Source: Ganoderma boninense | Lineage: Eukaryota > Basidiomycota > Agaricomycetes > Polyporales > Polyporaceae | Length of the DNA: 64,000 nt | Direction: 5' to 3' | NCBI GenBank assembly: GCA_002900995.3 | Contig: PJEW03000018.1 | Span: 43,536-107,535, forward strand | Part shown: positions 23,923 through 35,196 of the stretch, piece after piece | Layout: the number at the start of each line of letters is the position of its first letter | Position numbering within the stretch: position 1 is the stretch's first letter | Program-made: the position numbers and the translations under genes | The notes under the pieces: generated by a model | What the model saw: only the letters and a program-made list of their open reading frames with translations | Told to the model about the DNA's origin: nothing | Databases searched by the model: none

Positions 23923-24244
23923 CGGTACTTAACGAGGGCGTTAAGCACCGTTAAGACGCTTAAGACGGCATTAAGCATGATAATTTGATAAGCTGTAAGT
24001 ATGGCGCGAAGCGCCGGTAAGCCGTCTCACAAAATGTCACTCGTCCTCCCAGCACCACGGGCCTATCACCTGGCCAGCACCACGGGCCTATCACCTGGCC
24101 AGCACCTGGCAGAGTGCAAGAGGACCCCGCCCGACCCCACTGGAGCCCACTCCTCGTCTGCACTCTCTTCCGAACTCTCGCCACAGGGAGGGCCACGGGC
24201 TGTTAAGTGCTTAAGCCGTTAAGCAAAATCCCGAAGTACTGATG
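23897..24244. mobile_element. 348-base inverted-repeat (MITE-like) insertion in the transposase gene
   Basis: The ends CATCAGTACTTC (23897-23908) and GAAGTACTGATG (24233-24244) are exact inverted copies. The similarity extends inward through TGCTTAACGG on both sides. The interior is rich in TTAAG/CTTAA motifs. Bases just outside join in frame, and the frame after the insertion (24245 on) stays open to a stop at 24346-24348, reading DFDSGAAFNLM and further, as expected for the original C-terminus. No clear target duplication is visible. Confidence 0.72.
24049..24098. repeat. 25-base tandem pair inside the MITE-like insertion
   Basis: The unit CCAGCACCACGGGCCTATCA plus five bases occurs twice back to back, with a partial third. 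Confidence 0.8.
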
Positions 24245-24408
24245 TGGACTTCGACTCGGGAGCGGCCTTCAACTTGATGGCCAGATTGATTCAAGTTCCG
24301 GGTCTTACCACTTGGAGCAGCCTTTTTGGGGATCTCCATTTGATGTAGATGAACACTCTTACCTCCAAGGACTGTAGTCAACATAATGTAACAATTGTAT
24401 GTAATAAA
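24245..24408 (+). other. Former C-terminal coding end and poly(A)-type signal of the MULE transposase
   Basis: About 34 codons stay open from 24245 to the stop TAG at 24346-24348, in the frame obtained if the 348-base insertion is left out. AATAAA lies at 24403-24408. Confidence 0.6.
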
Positions 24409-24731
24409 TAACATCTGCAGTGGCCGGGCAGCAGTGTACCCCCGGCCGCCCACTGAATGCGTAACCTGCCTAGTTTGGATACAGCCGCAACTTGCGCCAT
24501 CTGTCTCGGGCCGTAGGATGTTTGGGGAAACACTTTGAATATCAATATTAGTGGGTACAGGTCTCTAGTATATGTTGAAGTAAGAATTCCGGTTGTAACC
24601 TTTGACCTAGCCAAGGTATGAGGAAAGTCGCATCGCACGAAATGGTCACAAAAGTGTGACTATTCCACCGGGGGAAGTCACACGTTACAGGGCGGTACAA
24701 CGGGAGGCGCGCACGGCGGGCGGCGGGAGGC

Positions 24732-24839
24732 ATCCCGCCAAAACAGTAAGAGTCACCCGACACTTCCGTTTCTCCACTCAGAATAGTAAGACTCGGCTCG
24801 AGTTTCCGAGTCTTACTCTTCCTATTCTCGTATATACTC
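24732..24839 (-). repeat. Right terminal inverted repeat of the MULE
   Basis: The reverse complement matches the left end from GAGTATATACG through the TTTTGGCGG motif, except for a few substitutions and the absence of the second 50-base unit. Both ends carry the same palindrome. Confidence 0.88.
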
Positions 24840-24848
24840 ACTCGGTCG
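24840..24848. repeat. 9-base target site duplication, right copy (ACTCGGTCG)
   Basis: Identical to 19276-19284 and placed directly after the right inverted end. Confidence 0.9.
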
Positions 24849-25732
24849 GGGACATAGTATGAGCAGAGATAGTCCGGAACAAAGAGCGGGAGGGTACGAG
24901 GAGAGACCTGGAAGCGATAGCGAACAGGTAGGGGATAGAAAACGGGACGGAGGGAGCTGACGGGATAATGAGGCGAACGAGCGAGGCGGTATGGCGGGTA
25001 TACGAGTGTTGGACAGAACACTACCACGTCCAGGCGTAAAATCCTATACACGGAAGGATCTTGGGGACACCCGCCCAGCACTGGCAGGCGGTACGACGTC
25101 TGATGTCCTCAAGCGATTCAACATTTTGAGCCGGCCTTCATTCTATTCGCATAACGTCGCATGAGGTGCCGTTCAAGCCGTACCCGGGCCAGCGTCGGCA
25201 TCGGACTTGTGATTGTTAAACCCCGTCCTCGACAGATGGCCCCGAAATATGGTCTGAGAGAGCGGAACCGAGTAGCGTACCTGTATGCACCCTGCGACAT
25301 GTGAATATGTCCCCCAGGAAGCCCTCTAGAAAAAGCGTTGTCGAAGGCAGGACACAATACCTGTAAGGCATCATTCAGTGCAATGCCGAGATCAGGAGCG
25401 ACAATCATGGTTCAACTCCCTGCAACAAGCGGGTCCGACGGAAGTCTGGTCCGCCTTTTCGCCACCGCCAACCTGCTAAATCACATGCATATATGCACAT
25501 CCCGTATCGCAGGTCGTACGACGTCGAATGGCCCAACACCCCGCAGCGCTGTAACTGAGCTCATAAAGTCGTGCGTTGCTCCTGTCATTATGCAGCTGCG
25601 CCCGGTCGCTGTCCGACCAGACGCGCGTGGGTATATACTACACGGGGATATACTCTACAATCTACGCACCAAATGTATCTGTAAGGAGAGCTGGGGCTCC
25701 GATCGTTCCACAAATGTCGCGCCACGAAAGGC
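24849..25732. other. Intergenic between the MULE and ERG1
   Basis: No gene is supported. The first 230 bases continue the sequence interrupted by the MULE. Minus-strand frames here have no splice or domain support. Confidence 0.4.
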
Positions 25733-27447
25733 TCACGGTCGAATCTCCGTCCATAGCAGTGGCAGGAACACGACACACGCCGTGTAGAACTGTCGAGAAG
25801 GAAAAAATCAGTCGACGTGGAAACGCGGATGAGACGAACGGAAGGGCCACGCACCACCTGCACGCTTTTGAGCGCCAAAAATGGCCATTCGTCGGGCCGG
25901 GGACGCCGGTAGAGCGGCTTGCCGTCCGTCGTCGTGCCAACTTTCCGCGGATGCGTGAACAGAACCCAGATCGAGTAGAGAGCGACGGTGAAGAAGTGTC
26001 TGAAGAGCAGGATCGGGGCTTGTGCGATTCTGCAAGGACGAGCGAGGTAAATAAAGCAGCGGACACAACGACACGGGGAGACGACGTACGCGGCGAGGAG
26101 AGTCACGGGCTCGCGTACGCACGCGCCCCCGAGCTCGAAGTACTTGAAGCAGCCAGTCCGGAGGACCTCCAGATGTGGGTCTGTAGGGATGCGCCGGTAA
26201 GCGAAGGCCCAGAGAAAGGCAATCGCGGCTACATACCGTCTGCGCCAAAGAGGTCGTACAGCGCAACACTAAGAATGTTCACCGTCGATGCGAGCGGCTT
26301 CCGCGCCCAGAACCACCGATTGAGCACAGGAGCAACCTGCTCCCAGTCCGCGAGCTCTTTTACGTCCAGCAGGAGATCGCGCAGGATGACGACGTCGTTG
26401 AACGCACACGTCATTCCGCCGCCCGTCAGCGGATGCCGCATGTTCCAGGAGTCGCCGAGGAGGAACGCGCCCTCTCGCGTCTGCTTCCCTTGCTGTGCGG
26501 GCGGGATGAAGGTGTTGGGCATGCGGCGGAGACGGTCGGCCTCGAGGGCCTTTTGTGCGGGGAGGTGGAGCGCGGCGGGGAGTTGGGGAATGATGTTGTT
26601 CAGGATTTGGTCCTGACGGATAGCGAAAGCGAAATGCTAAGAAACTCGCAGAAAAACGCGCATATATGCAACGACGCACCTTCAAGTCCGCGGGCGGGGG
26701 ATGCTTCACGTCAAACAGCACCCTCGTCTCGTGCGTCCCAATCTGGTACGACAGCACCGGCCCATACCCCTTGACCAGCATGACCGTCCCGTGCTTGGGG
26801 ATCGGCAGCGCCGCGTCCTCCAAGATCAGCCCGCAGAAGTGGCCCTTCGTCTCACCGGGGTACTGCGCCTTGCCGAGGACCTTGCTCCGGAAGTTGGAGA
26901 AGCAGCCGTCCGCGACGATGGTGAGGTCCGCGAAAAATGCCTCCTTCTCGACCGCGCCCTCCTCCTTGCGCGTCGCGCGCACGCCGAGGATGCGGCCCGT
27001 GAGCGGGCACTCGATGAGCTCGGAGACGGTGCCCTCGACGACGTCGACGCGCTCGGCGGCCTTGGCCTTCTTGCGGAGCTGCTGGATGAAGCGGCCGTGG
27101 TGGAACGCGCGGCCCTCGTGGTTGTCGGGGTACGGGATGTGCACGGGCGCGCCATCGAGGACGACGCAGTAGCCGTACGTCGGGATCGCGTCGATGCCGT
27201 CGACGCAGTCCTCGAGGCCGAGCTTCTGGAGCGCCATGATGCCCCCTGGCTGGAGGAGTTCGCCGACGATGCGGTCTGGCTCGGCGAGCGACCGCTCGAG
27301 GAGGCAGATGCGGAGGGGCCGGTTGCGCTTGACGGCGGCGACGGAGAGGGCGTGGGCGAGGGCGGAGCCGGCGACGCCTGCGCCGACGATGATGATGTCG
27401 TAGGAGACGGACCACATAGCGTCGGGATAGTTTCGTGGGGCGGGCAT
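25733..27447 (-). CDS. ERG1: Squalene epoxidase (squalene monooxygenase)
   Basis: Five exons on the minus strand: 27447-26680, 26612-26237, 26180-26090, 26029-25858 and 25789-25733, about 487 residues, the usual fungal length. It converts squalene to 2,3-oxidosqualene with FAD, O2 and a reductase partner at the ER membrane, an early committed step of ergosterol synthesis. Visible motifs: DIIIVGAGVAGSALAHAL (FAD Rossmann), GELLQPGG (conserved in squalene epoxidases), TIVADGCFSNFR (DG motif), and AFLLGDSWNMRHPLTGGGMT (GD motif and the family signature). The C-terminus ends in hydrophobic helices (FFTVALYSIW, VVFLPLLW) that anchor it in the membrane. An upstream in-frame extension to 27675 exists, but MPAPRNYP at 27447 is the likely start. 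It sits between HET genes without evident functional link. Confidence 0.95.
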
Positions 27448-28492
27448 GGCGGGCGGGGGCTTATGAGGAGAGAGAGGGCCGCTCCAGCCCCGTCGTCGGT
27501 GGTCTCGTCGATGGCCTGGAATGAGCTCGAGGAGCAAGTGCTGGCGCAACACAGCGCATTTCCAGGTGGGACCACTTTCGCCAAATATCACCTGCTCCAC
27601 GACTCCTTCCGCATTTGGCAATTTCGGCATTTGCCGCACGCGGCAATGGCGGGCGGCCTCGACTTTTCTTGCCAAACTTGCTCCTCGAGTCTCCGATGTC
27701 GGTCCACTGCACGCACCACTCTGTGAACCATCGTCACTAACCAGATATCGAGAGAGTTGATCCCATTATTTCGTGCTGGATCGTGCATAGGCGCCGCATG
27801 CCAACTGTACCCTCGGTTGGGGACCCCAATTCGCTGACTCCGCTCAACTTGCGCTAGCTAGCGCTCCCGCAGATCACTCCTCAAACCATTCCCTGTAGCG
27901 CCATCTGGCAGAGAAGAAGAACCAGCCTAAGAAGGGATACCAGCATTGGGGAATTCATGTGGCCTGCGCGTTTGGTTGTGCCCACCGGTACGCAGGCACG
28001 AGAGGCTCCGGATGCCGCCATCCCAAACCCTCTGCTCGTCATCGGCACCACACTCCCTCCATTCTCATCGTCTACACAGTATACCCCTTATTCTCATCGT
28101 CTCTATCGCACCATATATACCGTATTCGTCTCCACAGTATTCCCTCTCTGCTGTGTGCCTGCAAACCCGTACGTGCCTTCTCTCTCCGTGACGCACTCTG
28201 GCTGCGCTTACCACGAAGACAACCGGCGTTCAGTCTCAGAACTGGCCCTCTTCAAGTTGTCCTCTTACCACGCATTCAGCCCACTCATTGCGTCAGTCTA
28301 GCACACTTACTACCGAGTGGTACGCTATATGACTTTTTTTCTGTCATGTGCCAACTTATATTCAACCTGTCCCTTCCAGCGACACCACACAGACACCCTC
28401 GGTCTGTCCAGATGATTGCTATTTGTGCCAATAGCTGTGTGCGCTGACTTTGTATTTGAACCACAGTTAGCTAAAAAAAGGATGCGACGACG
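27448..28492. other. Divergent spacer between ERG1 and a HET gene
   Basis: About 1 kb, presumably holding both promoters. TTCTCATCGTCT occurs twice near 28060-28100 next to TATATACC. No gene is supported. Confidence 0.4.
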
Positions 28493-29328
28493 ATGCGTCT
28501 GTTGGATACATACACCGGGCAGTTTGTCGAGAAGGAGCCGAGGACCAGAGGTTTCAAGTATGCCATCCTGTCGCACACATGGGATGCCCGCGGAGAGCAG
28601 ACGTACCAGCAGTTGAAGCACATCCAAGAGGACTATGCTGGCGAGTGTCCATTCCCGGCGAAAGAAGGTTTCGTGGGCACGCCACTCAGTGCTGTTTGGG
28701 AGGATCCCAAGCTGTCGCCGAAGATCCGCGACGCATGCGCTGCGGCGCGCAAGGACGGCTATCGATTCATCTGGATTGACTCGTGGTGCATCGACAAGAC
28801 GAGCGGCTCCGAGTTGTCAGAGGCCATCAACTCCATGTTCGCTTGGTACGATTGGGCGGACGTGTGCTACGCGTACCACGCAGACGTGGCCAGAATGCCC
28901 TCTCGGACGAGGATCTGCATGCGGATGGTTCCGTCTTTCGTAGAAGCCGTCAGTTCAAGCGCGGCGGCTGGCCACTCCAGGAGCCTCTCGCCCCCAAACA
29001 CCTAGTCTTTCTATCCGATGATTGGGAATTCCTCGGTTCGAAGGGAGGGCTTTCCGAGCTGGTGAACGACATCACCCATATCGCCGTTGACGCCCTATCC
29101 AACCAGAAACCACTCTACAAGTTCAGCGTTGCACCGCGGTTCTCGTGGGCCACTAACCGAGAGACGAGAAGGGTGGGGGACCGTGCATACTCGTTTCTGG
29201 GAATGTTCGACATCAATATGTTTACTATATATGGCGAGGGCGAGCGTGCTTTCCAACGACTCCAGGAGCCTTCGTTCCACCGCACTGGTCATGGAGGTCA
29301 GATGCCACCTCAACGTGATGCAGGCTGA
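28493..29328 (+). pseudogene. HET-domain gene, frameshifted and truncated
   Basis: The frame from 28493 reads MRLLDTYTG..YAILSHTW..FIWIDSWCIDK..SEAINSMFAWY, a HET domain N-terminal half. At about 28880-28895, after HADV, the reading must change by one base to continue NALSDEDLH..RRSRQFKRGGW..RAYSFLGMFDI..YGEGERAFQRLQE. Family landmark GWTLQELL is altered to GWPLQEPL. After RLQE (about 29268) similarity stops, and the usual 350-450 C-terminal residues are missing. The closest relative is the gene at 33141, which has the same leader GCGACGACGATGCG around its start. Probably a dead tandem copy. Confidence 0.8.
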
Positions 29329-29726
29329 CTTCTGAACGCTTCAGACAGAAGATTCGACTCGCTACCGCGCCGTCAAGACACCCAATGAGGACAGTCGACT
29401 GCCTGAAGCAATGGTCCGACACCTGCAATTTCAAGGACCCTGGAACAAGCACGCGCAAATGTCCACCACGCCGGCGGCAGCCACACTGCATGTGGTCTTC
29501 AGCGCCAGTGAGTTCGTGCCCAACACATGAAGCTTGTACACGGGCTTACTCTCCGTTCATTGTCCCTGTGGTCGTCATCAGCCTCGAAGCGCAAAGAACT
29601 CCCTTGATTGGGGACCACACGGCGAAAAGAGGGTCAGAGAACCAAGATCTCCTGTACATAAAGGCCGTGCGTGACCCGAGAAGCTCATCGAACCCTTCCA
29701 CTACACCTCACCCTATTATTCCTACT
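29329..29726. other. Spacer upstream of the membrane-protein gene
   Basis: The downstream frame is open through most of this stretch, but no homology to HET C-termini or to the membrane protein is visible. I treat it as the promoter region. Confidence 0.35.
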
Positions 29727-31847
29727 ATGCCTGTCTTACAATTCGTACAGCAACTTTACTCGCCCGGAGGCACCACCGCTACCATTGTAGAGTCGGCCCT
29801 CCGAGCCAGCGCCGCCGTCTCCGACCCCCTCGCAAATGCAAAGTTCAGGCTCAACTCCCTCGGCGTCGCCGGTTTCTTCGGCGGAGACATCGCGGTCAAC
29901 GGCATGGCAACCGTAATCTTCTTCTGGCGTGGCTGGGGCGGCCTGCACAACACCCCCGGCAGCCTCGAGATCGCGCGGCGGTACGGCCAACTCGCGGGCG
30001 AGCGCATCTACCGCGGGCTCTTCCCCGGCAACACGCGTGACCCCTCGCGCCTGTTCGGGCTCGATGGCCAGGTCGGCCCCAAGTTCCTTGGCGCGCATTC
30101 CGGCTCGCTCTTCGAGAAGACGGGCCACATAGGGTACCTCGTCGCGCGCCTCGCGCGGCGCGAGCATCCCGAGGCGTTTGTGCGCGAACTCGTGCAGGAT
30201 CCGCCGCAGCGCGTTACGACACCCGCCACGGTCACTGTCATTGACCTAACCCGCCTGGACGACTCCAAGCTAGCGACTACTATCCATCCCAAGCTCCCAT
30301 ACCCCAGCTACGGGTTCTTCTCGCTCATCCCCGCCGCCGTCAGCTTCCTCGCATGCGTCGCGTGCGCATCGGTCGGGGACTGGTGGACGTTTTCCATCAT
30401 CCTTTGGGGAATGCTCGCCAACGGCTGCGCGTGCTTCGTTCTGGGTCAGGGAAAGGTCACCTTCCAGCACCCGGAGCCTGCGCCTGATGCGCCTCCAGGC
30501 GACGGCATTCTCTGGGCCGCCGAGAACGCCGTCGTCGTCATCCGCGGGTCAGAGCGCGCCGTGAACATGATTACTCGCGGTCGTTTCTTCCTAGAGTACA
30601 ACAGGCCTAGCCGCGCCAGACCTGCAAATGGTCCTTCTCAGCGTCCCGACGGTCCTCCTTCCCAGACCTTTAGGACCGCTCAACGTCCTACTCCAGGATC
30701 GCCACATGCTCATGACACGACTCTGGGAATTGAGTTGGATACAGACGACGGAGCTAGCACCCCCCTACTTCCTCCTGCCGTACCGTTACATTCGGACAAC
30801 GCGGCTCCGGAGAATGAGCTTGCCACTGGAAATGGAGTGCCAGTGGAGGACGAGGTAGAGAGGAAGGAGGGTGCCAGCCGAGATCTGGACAGTGCGCCCG
30901 AGGGCGGGGTACCCAACAGCCTCCTCATCGGCATCTCCGGAATCCTGCTCATCATCCAATTCTTCGCACAGCTCCTGCTCATCCCGCAGGTTGGGCTCTT
31001 CGGCCAGGTCATGTTCCTCCTGACTGTCGCTGCATCGTGGGGGTACAACGTCCTCATTTCGTCCATTGATCGCGAGGACATCCAGGTCCACATCCTGCGG
31101 GGCCCTGACATCCTTAACCTCAAGAAAGCAGCGAATGTTCCTGCAGAGGAGGGAAGTAGCGGACAGAGCAATGATGATAGGCAGCGGGGACAGGACGGCC
31201 AGGGCATAGTGCGGAAATTCGAATTCGGGACGTGGACCGCAATGGCCACCTTCGCATGCCTGGCTCTACGGACAGACTCCGCCACTCCCCTTCGGAGCTC
31301 GTCTAAAATTTTGGATGCTCTCATACCCAACGACACCGACGTGTGGGTTCAGTGGAAGAAGATGGTAAAGACGCAGCTGGCTTCCAATACCCTATCCGCA
31401 GACGACCTGTCAAAGGCGCAGATGACTCCCAACGCGATGGAGCCGGTAAATGTACTAGAGATGCAGGCTTCCAACGTACAGGCCACAAAGAAGCCAGCAG
31501 AAACGGCCCCTGAGGTGGCTTCCAACGTGCAGGCCGCAAAGAAGCCAGCAGAGACGGCTGAGGTGGCTCCCGATGCGCAGGCCACCAGGGACCTGGTCGA
31601 CCTTGGGCCCGGATTGCTGAGATGGATTGTTAATGACGCAAGGGTGGCTATTGAACGGTATCTCGCAGCTTTCCCAGATCATGGAGGGTCTGACACCGGC
31701 GCAGAGATGGGGAACAGGCCCGGGAATACTGTGCAGCCAAACTCCGAACAGGTGTGTTCGAACCTCATATTTTACTCATGTTGCGCCACTAATGTTTGTG
31801 TCAAGACTGCGATCGCCGGTCAATCTCATGGGTGCATTTGCTCATGA
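29727..31847 (+). CDS. Uncharacterised multi-spanning membrane protein
   Basis: About 706 codons from MPVLQF. Hydrophobic segments are seen near residues 45-70 (LGVAGFFGGDIAVNGMATVI), 195-245 (two helices around SLIPAAVSFLACVACAS and FSIILWGMLANG) and 395-450 (two helices around LLIGISGILLIIQFF and VMFLLTVAASW), with a weaker one near 510. The middle contains a Pro/Ser/Arg-rich low-complexity linker. The C-terminus holds a degenerate repeat of the type NVQAxKKPAETA. Similar proteins are common in mushrooms and have no known function. The last 54 bases of reading frame before 31808 could be an intron (GTGTGT...CAAG), which keeps the same stop. I chose the ATG at 29727 because the upstream extension shows no conservation that I recognise. 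Confidence 0.72.
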   Translation: MPVLQFVQQLYSPGGTTATIVESALRASAAVSDPLANAKFRLNSLGVAGFFGGDIAVNGMATVIFFWRGWGGLHNTPGSLEIARRYGQLAGERIYRGLFPGNTRDPSRLFGLDGQVGPKFLGAHSGSLFEKTGHIGYLVARLARREHPEAFVRELVQDPPQRVTTPATVTVIDLTRLDDSKLATTIHPKLPYPSYGFFSLIPAAVSFLACVACASVGDWWTFSIILWGMLANGCACFVLGQGKVTFQHPEPAPDAPPGDGILWAAENAVVVIRGSERAVNMITRGRFFLEYNRPSRARPANGPSQRPDGPPSQTFRTAQRPTPGSPHAHDTTLGIELDTDDGASTPLLPPAVPLHSDNAAPENELATGNGVPVEDEVERKEGASRDLDSAPEGGVPNSLLIGISGILLIIQFFAQLLLIPQVGLFGQVMFLLTVAASWGYNVLISSIDREDIQVHILRGPDILNLKKAANVPAEEGSSGQSNDDRQRGQDGQGIVRKFEFGTWTAMATFACLALRTDSATPLRSSSKILDALIPNDTDVWVQWKKMVKTQLASNTLSADDLSKAQMTPNAMEPVNVLEMQASNVQATKKPAETAPEVASNVQAAKKPAETAEVAPDAQATRDLVDLGPGLLRWIVNDARVAIERYLAAFPDHGGSDTGAEMGNRPGNTVQPNSEQVCSNLIFYSCCATNVCVKTAIAGQSHGCICS

Positions 31848-32211
31848 TTCGTTCCAACTGCCCCTGTTCTTCCATCATCGGCAAGTACTGCCATAGTATT
31901 CTGGAACCGGAGAGTTCAAGATCTAAACCCACCCTTTTGTTTTTCAGATGGTGTAGCAATTGACATCTGCTGTTACTCCGATTATCTAGCTTCGCCATTT
32001 TATGACTGTACTGTAATGCATATTTCTTGCAACTAGTATCCCATGCTTAGACAGCATTTCTCTCGACGGGCCCCGGGCGTCGATAGCACGCCCCTCTGAG
32101 CATTTCAGACTCAGAGCTTCCTCAGGCTTCACGCCGGGCGTGGGCCCGTGATGACGTCGATGTGGTCTGCCTACGGATGAGTGGTGAGAAATCAATTACA
32201 GACCAGCCAAG

Positions 32212-32246
<35 letters not shown>

Positions 32247-33140
32247 AAGAAAGAGAGAAAGAAAGAGAGAGTGTGTGGATATTCGGCGTGAGAGGGGCGT
32301 CGGCGCCGCAATCTCATTGGGCGCTTATATTGCCCAGTTTGGAGGGACGGATGACAGGGCGCTTGTATTGCTTGATTTGGTTGGGAAGGAGGAACAGCCT
32401 CCAGCGAGCGTCTTCCATCTTGCGACCGCTCCTCCATCCATCTCAATGTCCTTGTCCCTTGAATGGCGTCAGTTTTCTTGAATGATATATCCCTTTGCTC
32501 TCGCTGGCAGTCTGTCGTACTGCGGCAGCATGAGTGTAGCTTTATTCGCTCTGCTCAGCAGGCCTTTCTGATTAGTAGCTGAGTGACTGGCGGTTATCTG
32601 TCGTGGCTTCGAGCATCCATCGTAATACTGCAACTGAAAACCATGTCATTCGTGAACATTTGGATTCAAAGCCATCTGTGAGAACTGCTTTTGCCACTTT
32701 GGTACTGTCACCCATCGATAGGACTGCCTGATTCTATCCAGCTCACGTCGGGTTGACAGATTGCCTGAGCGGACCTTCCCCTCCCATGCTAACTGGCAGG
32801 GAAGAGTGTGCATGTGACAAGGTCTGATGGTCGTCAAATGTGAGTTCCTTCTTGCCTCAGAGAGAAGGGGGGTCTCGAAGCTACTAAGTCCGATCCTCCT
32901 GCGCTTCTCCCTATCCTCATCGGCTCTATTGTGCTGGTGTGCCAAGACATTGAGACGGCTACTCTAACGGTACGTCGTTTGCGTTCTTTATTCTTATACG
33001 CCCCTTATCTTTAACGTTCCGATGGTAGCCATCTCGTAAAACGCACGCCGTACGTCCGTTGAGATGTGTGCATTGATATGGTGGCGTGCTGACTTGCGCC
33101 ACGAACCGCAGTTCCCAACAACCATAACATTGCGACGACG
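31848..33140. other. Intergenic upstream of the third HET gene
   Basis: No gene is supported. It contains the microsatellite listed separately, and near 33075-33135 a stretch resembling the leader of the HET gene at 28493. Confidence 0.4.
32211..32275. repeat. (AC)n(AG)n(AAAG)n compound microsatellite
   Basis: ACACAC repeats run into GAGAGA repeats, then AAAGAAAG and GAGAGTGTGTG. Confidence 0.95.
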
Positions 33141-35196
33141 ATGCGCCTGCTGGATACTCATACCGGACACTTCGTTGAGAAGGACTGGAGGAACTGCGAG
33201 TTCAAGTACGCCATCCTCTCGCACACCTGGGACGCCAACGGCGAGCAGACGTACAAGGAAGTGAAGAAGATCCAGAAGCGATATCCCATCGAGGGCGCAC
33301 CGAAAGGCTCACAAGTACCCACTTTCACCGCCATCTGGGAGGATGGCAACCTCTCGCCGAAGATCCTGAAGGCATGCAGAGTCACGCGCGCGCGGGGCTA
33401 CCGGTACATCTGGATCGACTCGTGCTGCATTGACCAGACGAGCAGCTCCGAGCTGTCAGAAGCCATCAACTGCATGTATACGTGGTACAAAGAAGCACAC
33501 GTCTGCTACGTCTATCTCGCGGACGTGCCCTCCTACGAGGATCCCAAGGAGGACGGCTCTGCATTCCGAGGAAGCCGGTGGTTCAGGCGCGGATGGACGC
33601 TTCAAGAGCTTCTCGCATCCTGGAACCTGATCTTCCTCTCCGCGGACTGGTGTCCCATAGGATCGAAGAAGGAGCTTGCTGACATCGTGAGCGCCGTCAC
33701 CGGTATCAGTCTCACCGCTCTATCCCAGCGACACACAATTTCCACTTTCAGCGTCGCGCAGCTTTCGTGGGCGGCTCGACGAGAAACGACAAGGGTGGAG
33801 GATCGGGCATACTCGTTGCTAGGCATCTTCGGCATCAACATGCCCACTCTATATGGCGAGGGCGAGGGGCGCCTTCCAGCGACTCCAAGAGGAGATCTTG
33901 CGACGCATTCCTGACCAGAGCATTTTCGCATGGGGCCATGTCTACCTTGGCCCACAGATACCCGTGCTCGACAACTTGAACCCCGGCCCAACTCAATTCC
34001 GACGCCAAGCCCAAGCCCGCCACTCCCGGAAATCTTTCCGATTCGTTGCGCTGCCCTCCACATCTTTACTCGCTCCGTCTCCTGACAACTTCGCAGATTG
34101 CGGGAGCGTCGAGGCCGTCCCTCTTGCCCCCCTCCTCTACCATTACCCCGACCTCCCTGCCCCGGACTACAGTTTCACCCCGCATGGCATCCGCACACAC
34201 TTTCCTCTCATCCCGCTCGCGGCACTTCTGCCTGAAGCGCGTGCTGAACATTTCGCCGGGCCGCCATCCAAATACTATCTGTCCGTCTTGGGATGCGAAC
34301 ATGCGGGCCGGGACCGTCCTGGACATCTCCTCGGACGAGTCTGCCATGTCAATGCGTCCGCATCTGGGATGAAGTTTCTGTCTCGCGCGTTCATAGATAT
34401 TCAGTCGTTTGACGAGGAGGGCACTGCCAACGTGTCGGATTCCCGCGCGCAGCTCATCGCGCTGTCGGTTGAAACTCTCTCGCGCTCGTGTGCCCTGACG
34501 AAGGTCGATGCTGTATATCTCTCCGCTCCCGACCTAGCCTGTGCCACGATGCTGTCAGATTGGGATCTGTTCATTCGTCCACACAAGGGGATCAACCTGT
34601 TGCTGAAGAAGGAACACCACGCTCGCGCCGGGAGGCTGGCCTACCCAAGCGACACTGAGCCAAGTGCAGCAGCAGAACGCGGGATTGCTCTGAGCCTTCG
34701 AGGCCCAGATCAGGACCACCCAACCACGCACTGGCTGACTGTCACCAGACCCGCCGCGTCAGATACGCCGGGTGTTCAGGCTCAGGACGTGGTCACTATC
34801 GAGTACACGCACGCCCTGGAGCTTGACGGCCGGCGGCTTACCATCGTTTCCCGTATCAGCGGGACCCTTTGGGGCCGCCCTATTGTCCCCATTACCATCA
34901 CCTGGATCGACGAGCCGCCGTGGGGCTGGAATGGGAACGGTTGCGTGAAGCAGGACTGCAGTTGGAAGGACAGGGAGCTCGTAACGCTGGAGAACGGAGA
35001 AGGCGGCACGGCGGAAATGGAGCTCAGAGTGGAGTTTTTGGCAGCGAACCACTACGTGATAGATGCCCATATTGAGTGGTGCAATGAGAGTCCCTGTGTT
35101 GGAGAGATTATAGACTCGGACTCAGACTCGGACTTGGAGGAAGGATATTTTACCGCAGATGAGGACGACCAGGTTCAAGTTCAAGTTAGTAATTAA
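33141..35196 (+). CDS. HET-domain protein with one apparent frameshift
   Basis: The first frame (33141-33914) gives MRLLDTHTG..YAILSHTW..YIWIDSCCIDQ..GWTLQELLA..RAYSLLGIFGINMPTLYGEGE. At about 33865-33875 one extra G/C base in a GAGGGCGAGGGGCG run shifts the frame. The family sequence resumes in the next frame with AFQRLQEEILRRIPDQSIFAW and continues to 35196, giving about 685 residues in all. The C-terminal half has a second conserved block and ends in an acidic stretch. No GT donor lies at the break, so an intron cannot explain it. Either this is a recent inactivation or a base-calling error. Related to the truncated copy at 28493. Confidence 0.82.

Larger units (their letters stand above)
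19285..24839 (+). mobile_element. Complete Mutator-like (MULE) DNA transposon, 5555 bases
   Basis: It is bounded by inverted ends beginning GAGTATATACGAGAATAGG and by perfect 9-base duplications. It contains one multi-exon transposase with a D-D-E core and the CxxH between the second D and the E that marks MULEs. Two in-frame TGA codons and a 348-base insertion in the last exon suggest that this copy is no longer autonomous. The ends could still be mobilised by an active relative. Confidence 0.88.

Noticed and set aside
26701..27726. Plus-strand 341-codon ORF
   Set aside because: Antisense to ERG1 exon 1. High GC content opens all frames.
30710..31336. Minus-strand 208-codon ORF
   Set aside because: Antisense to the membrane-protein gene.
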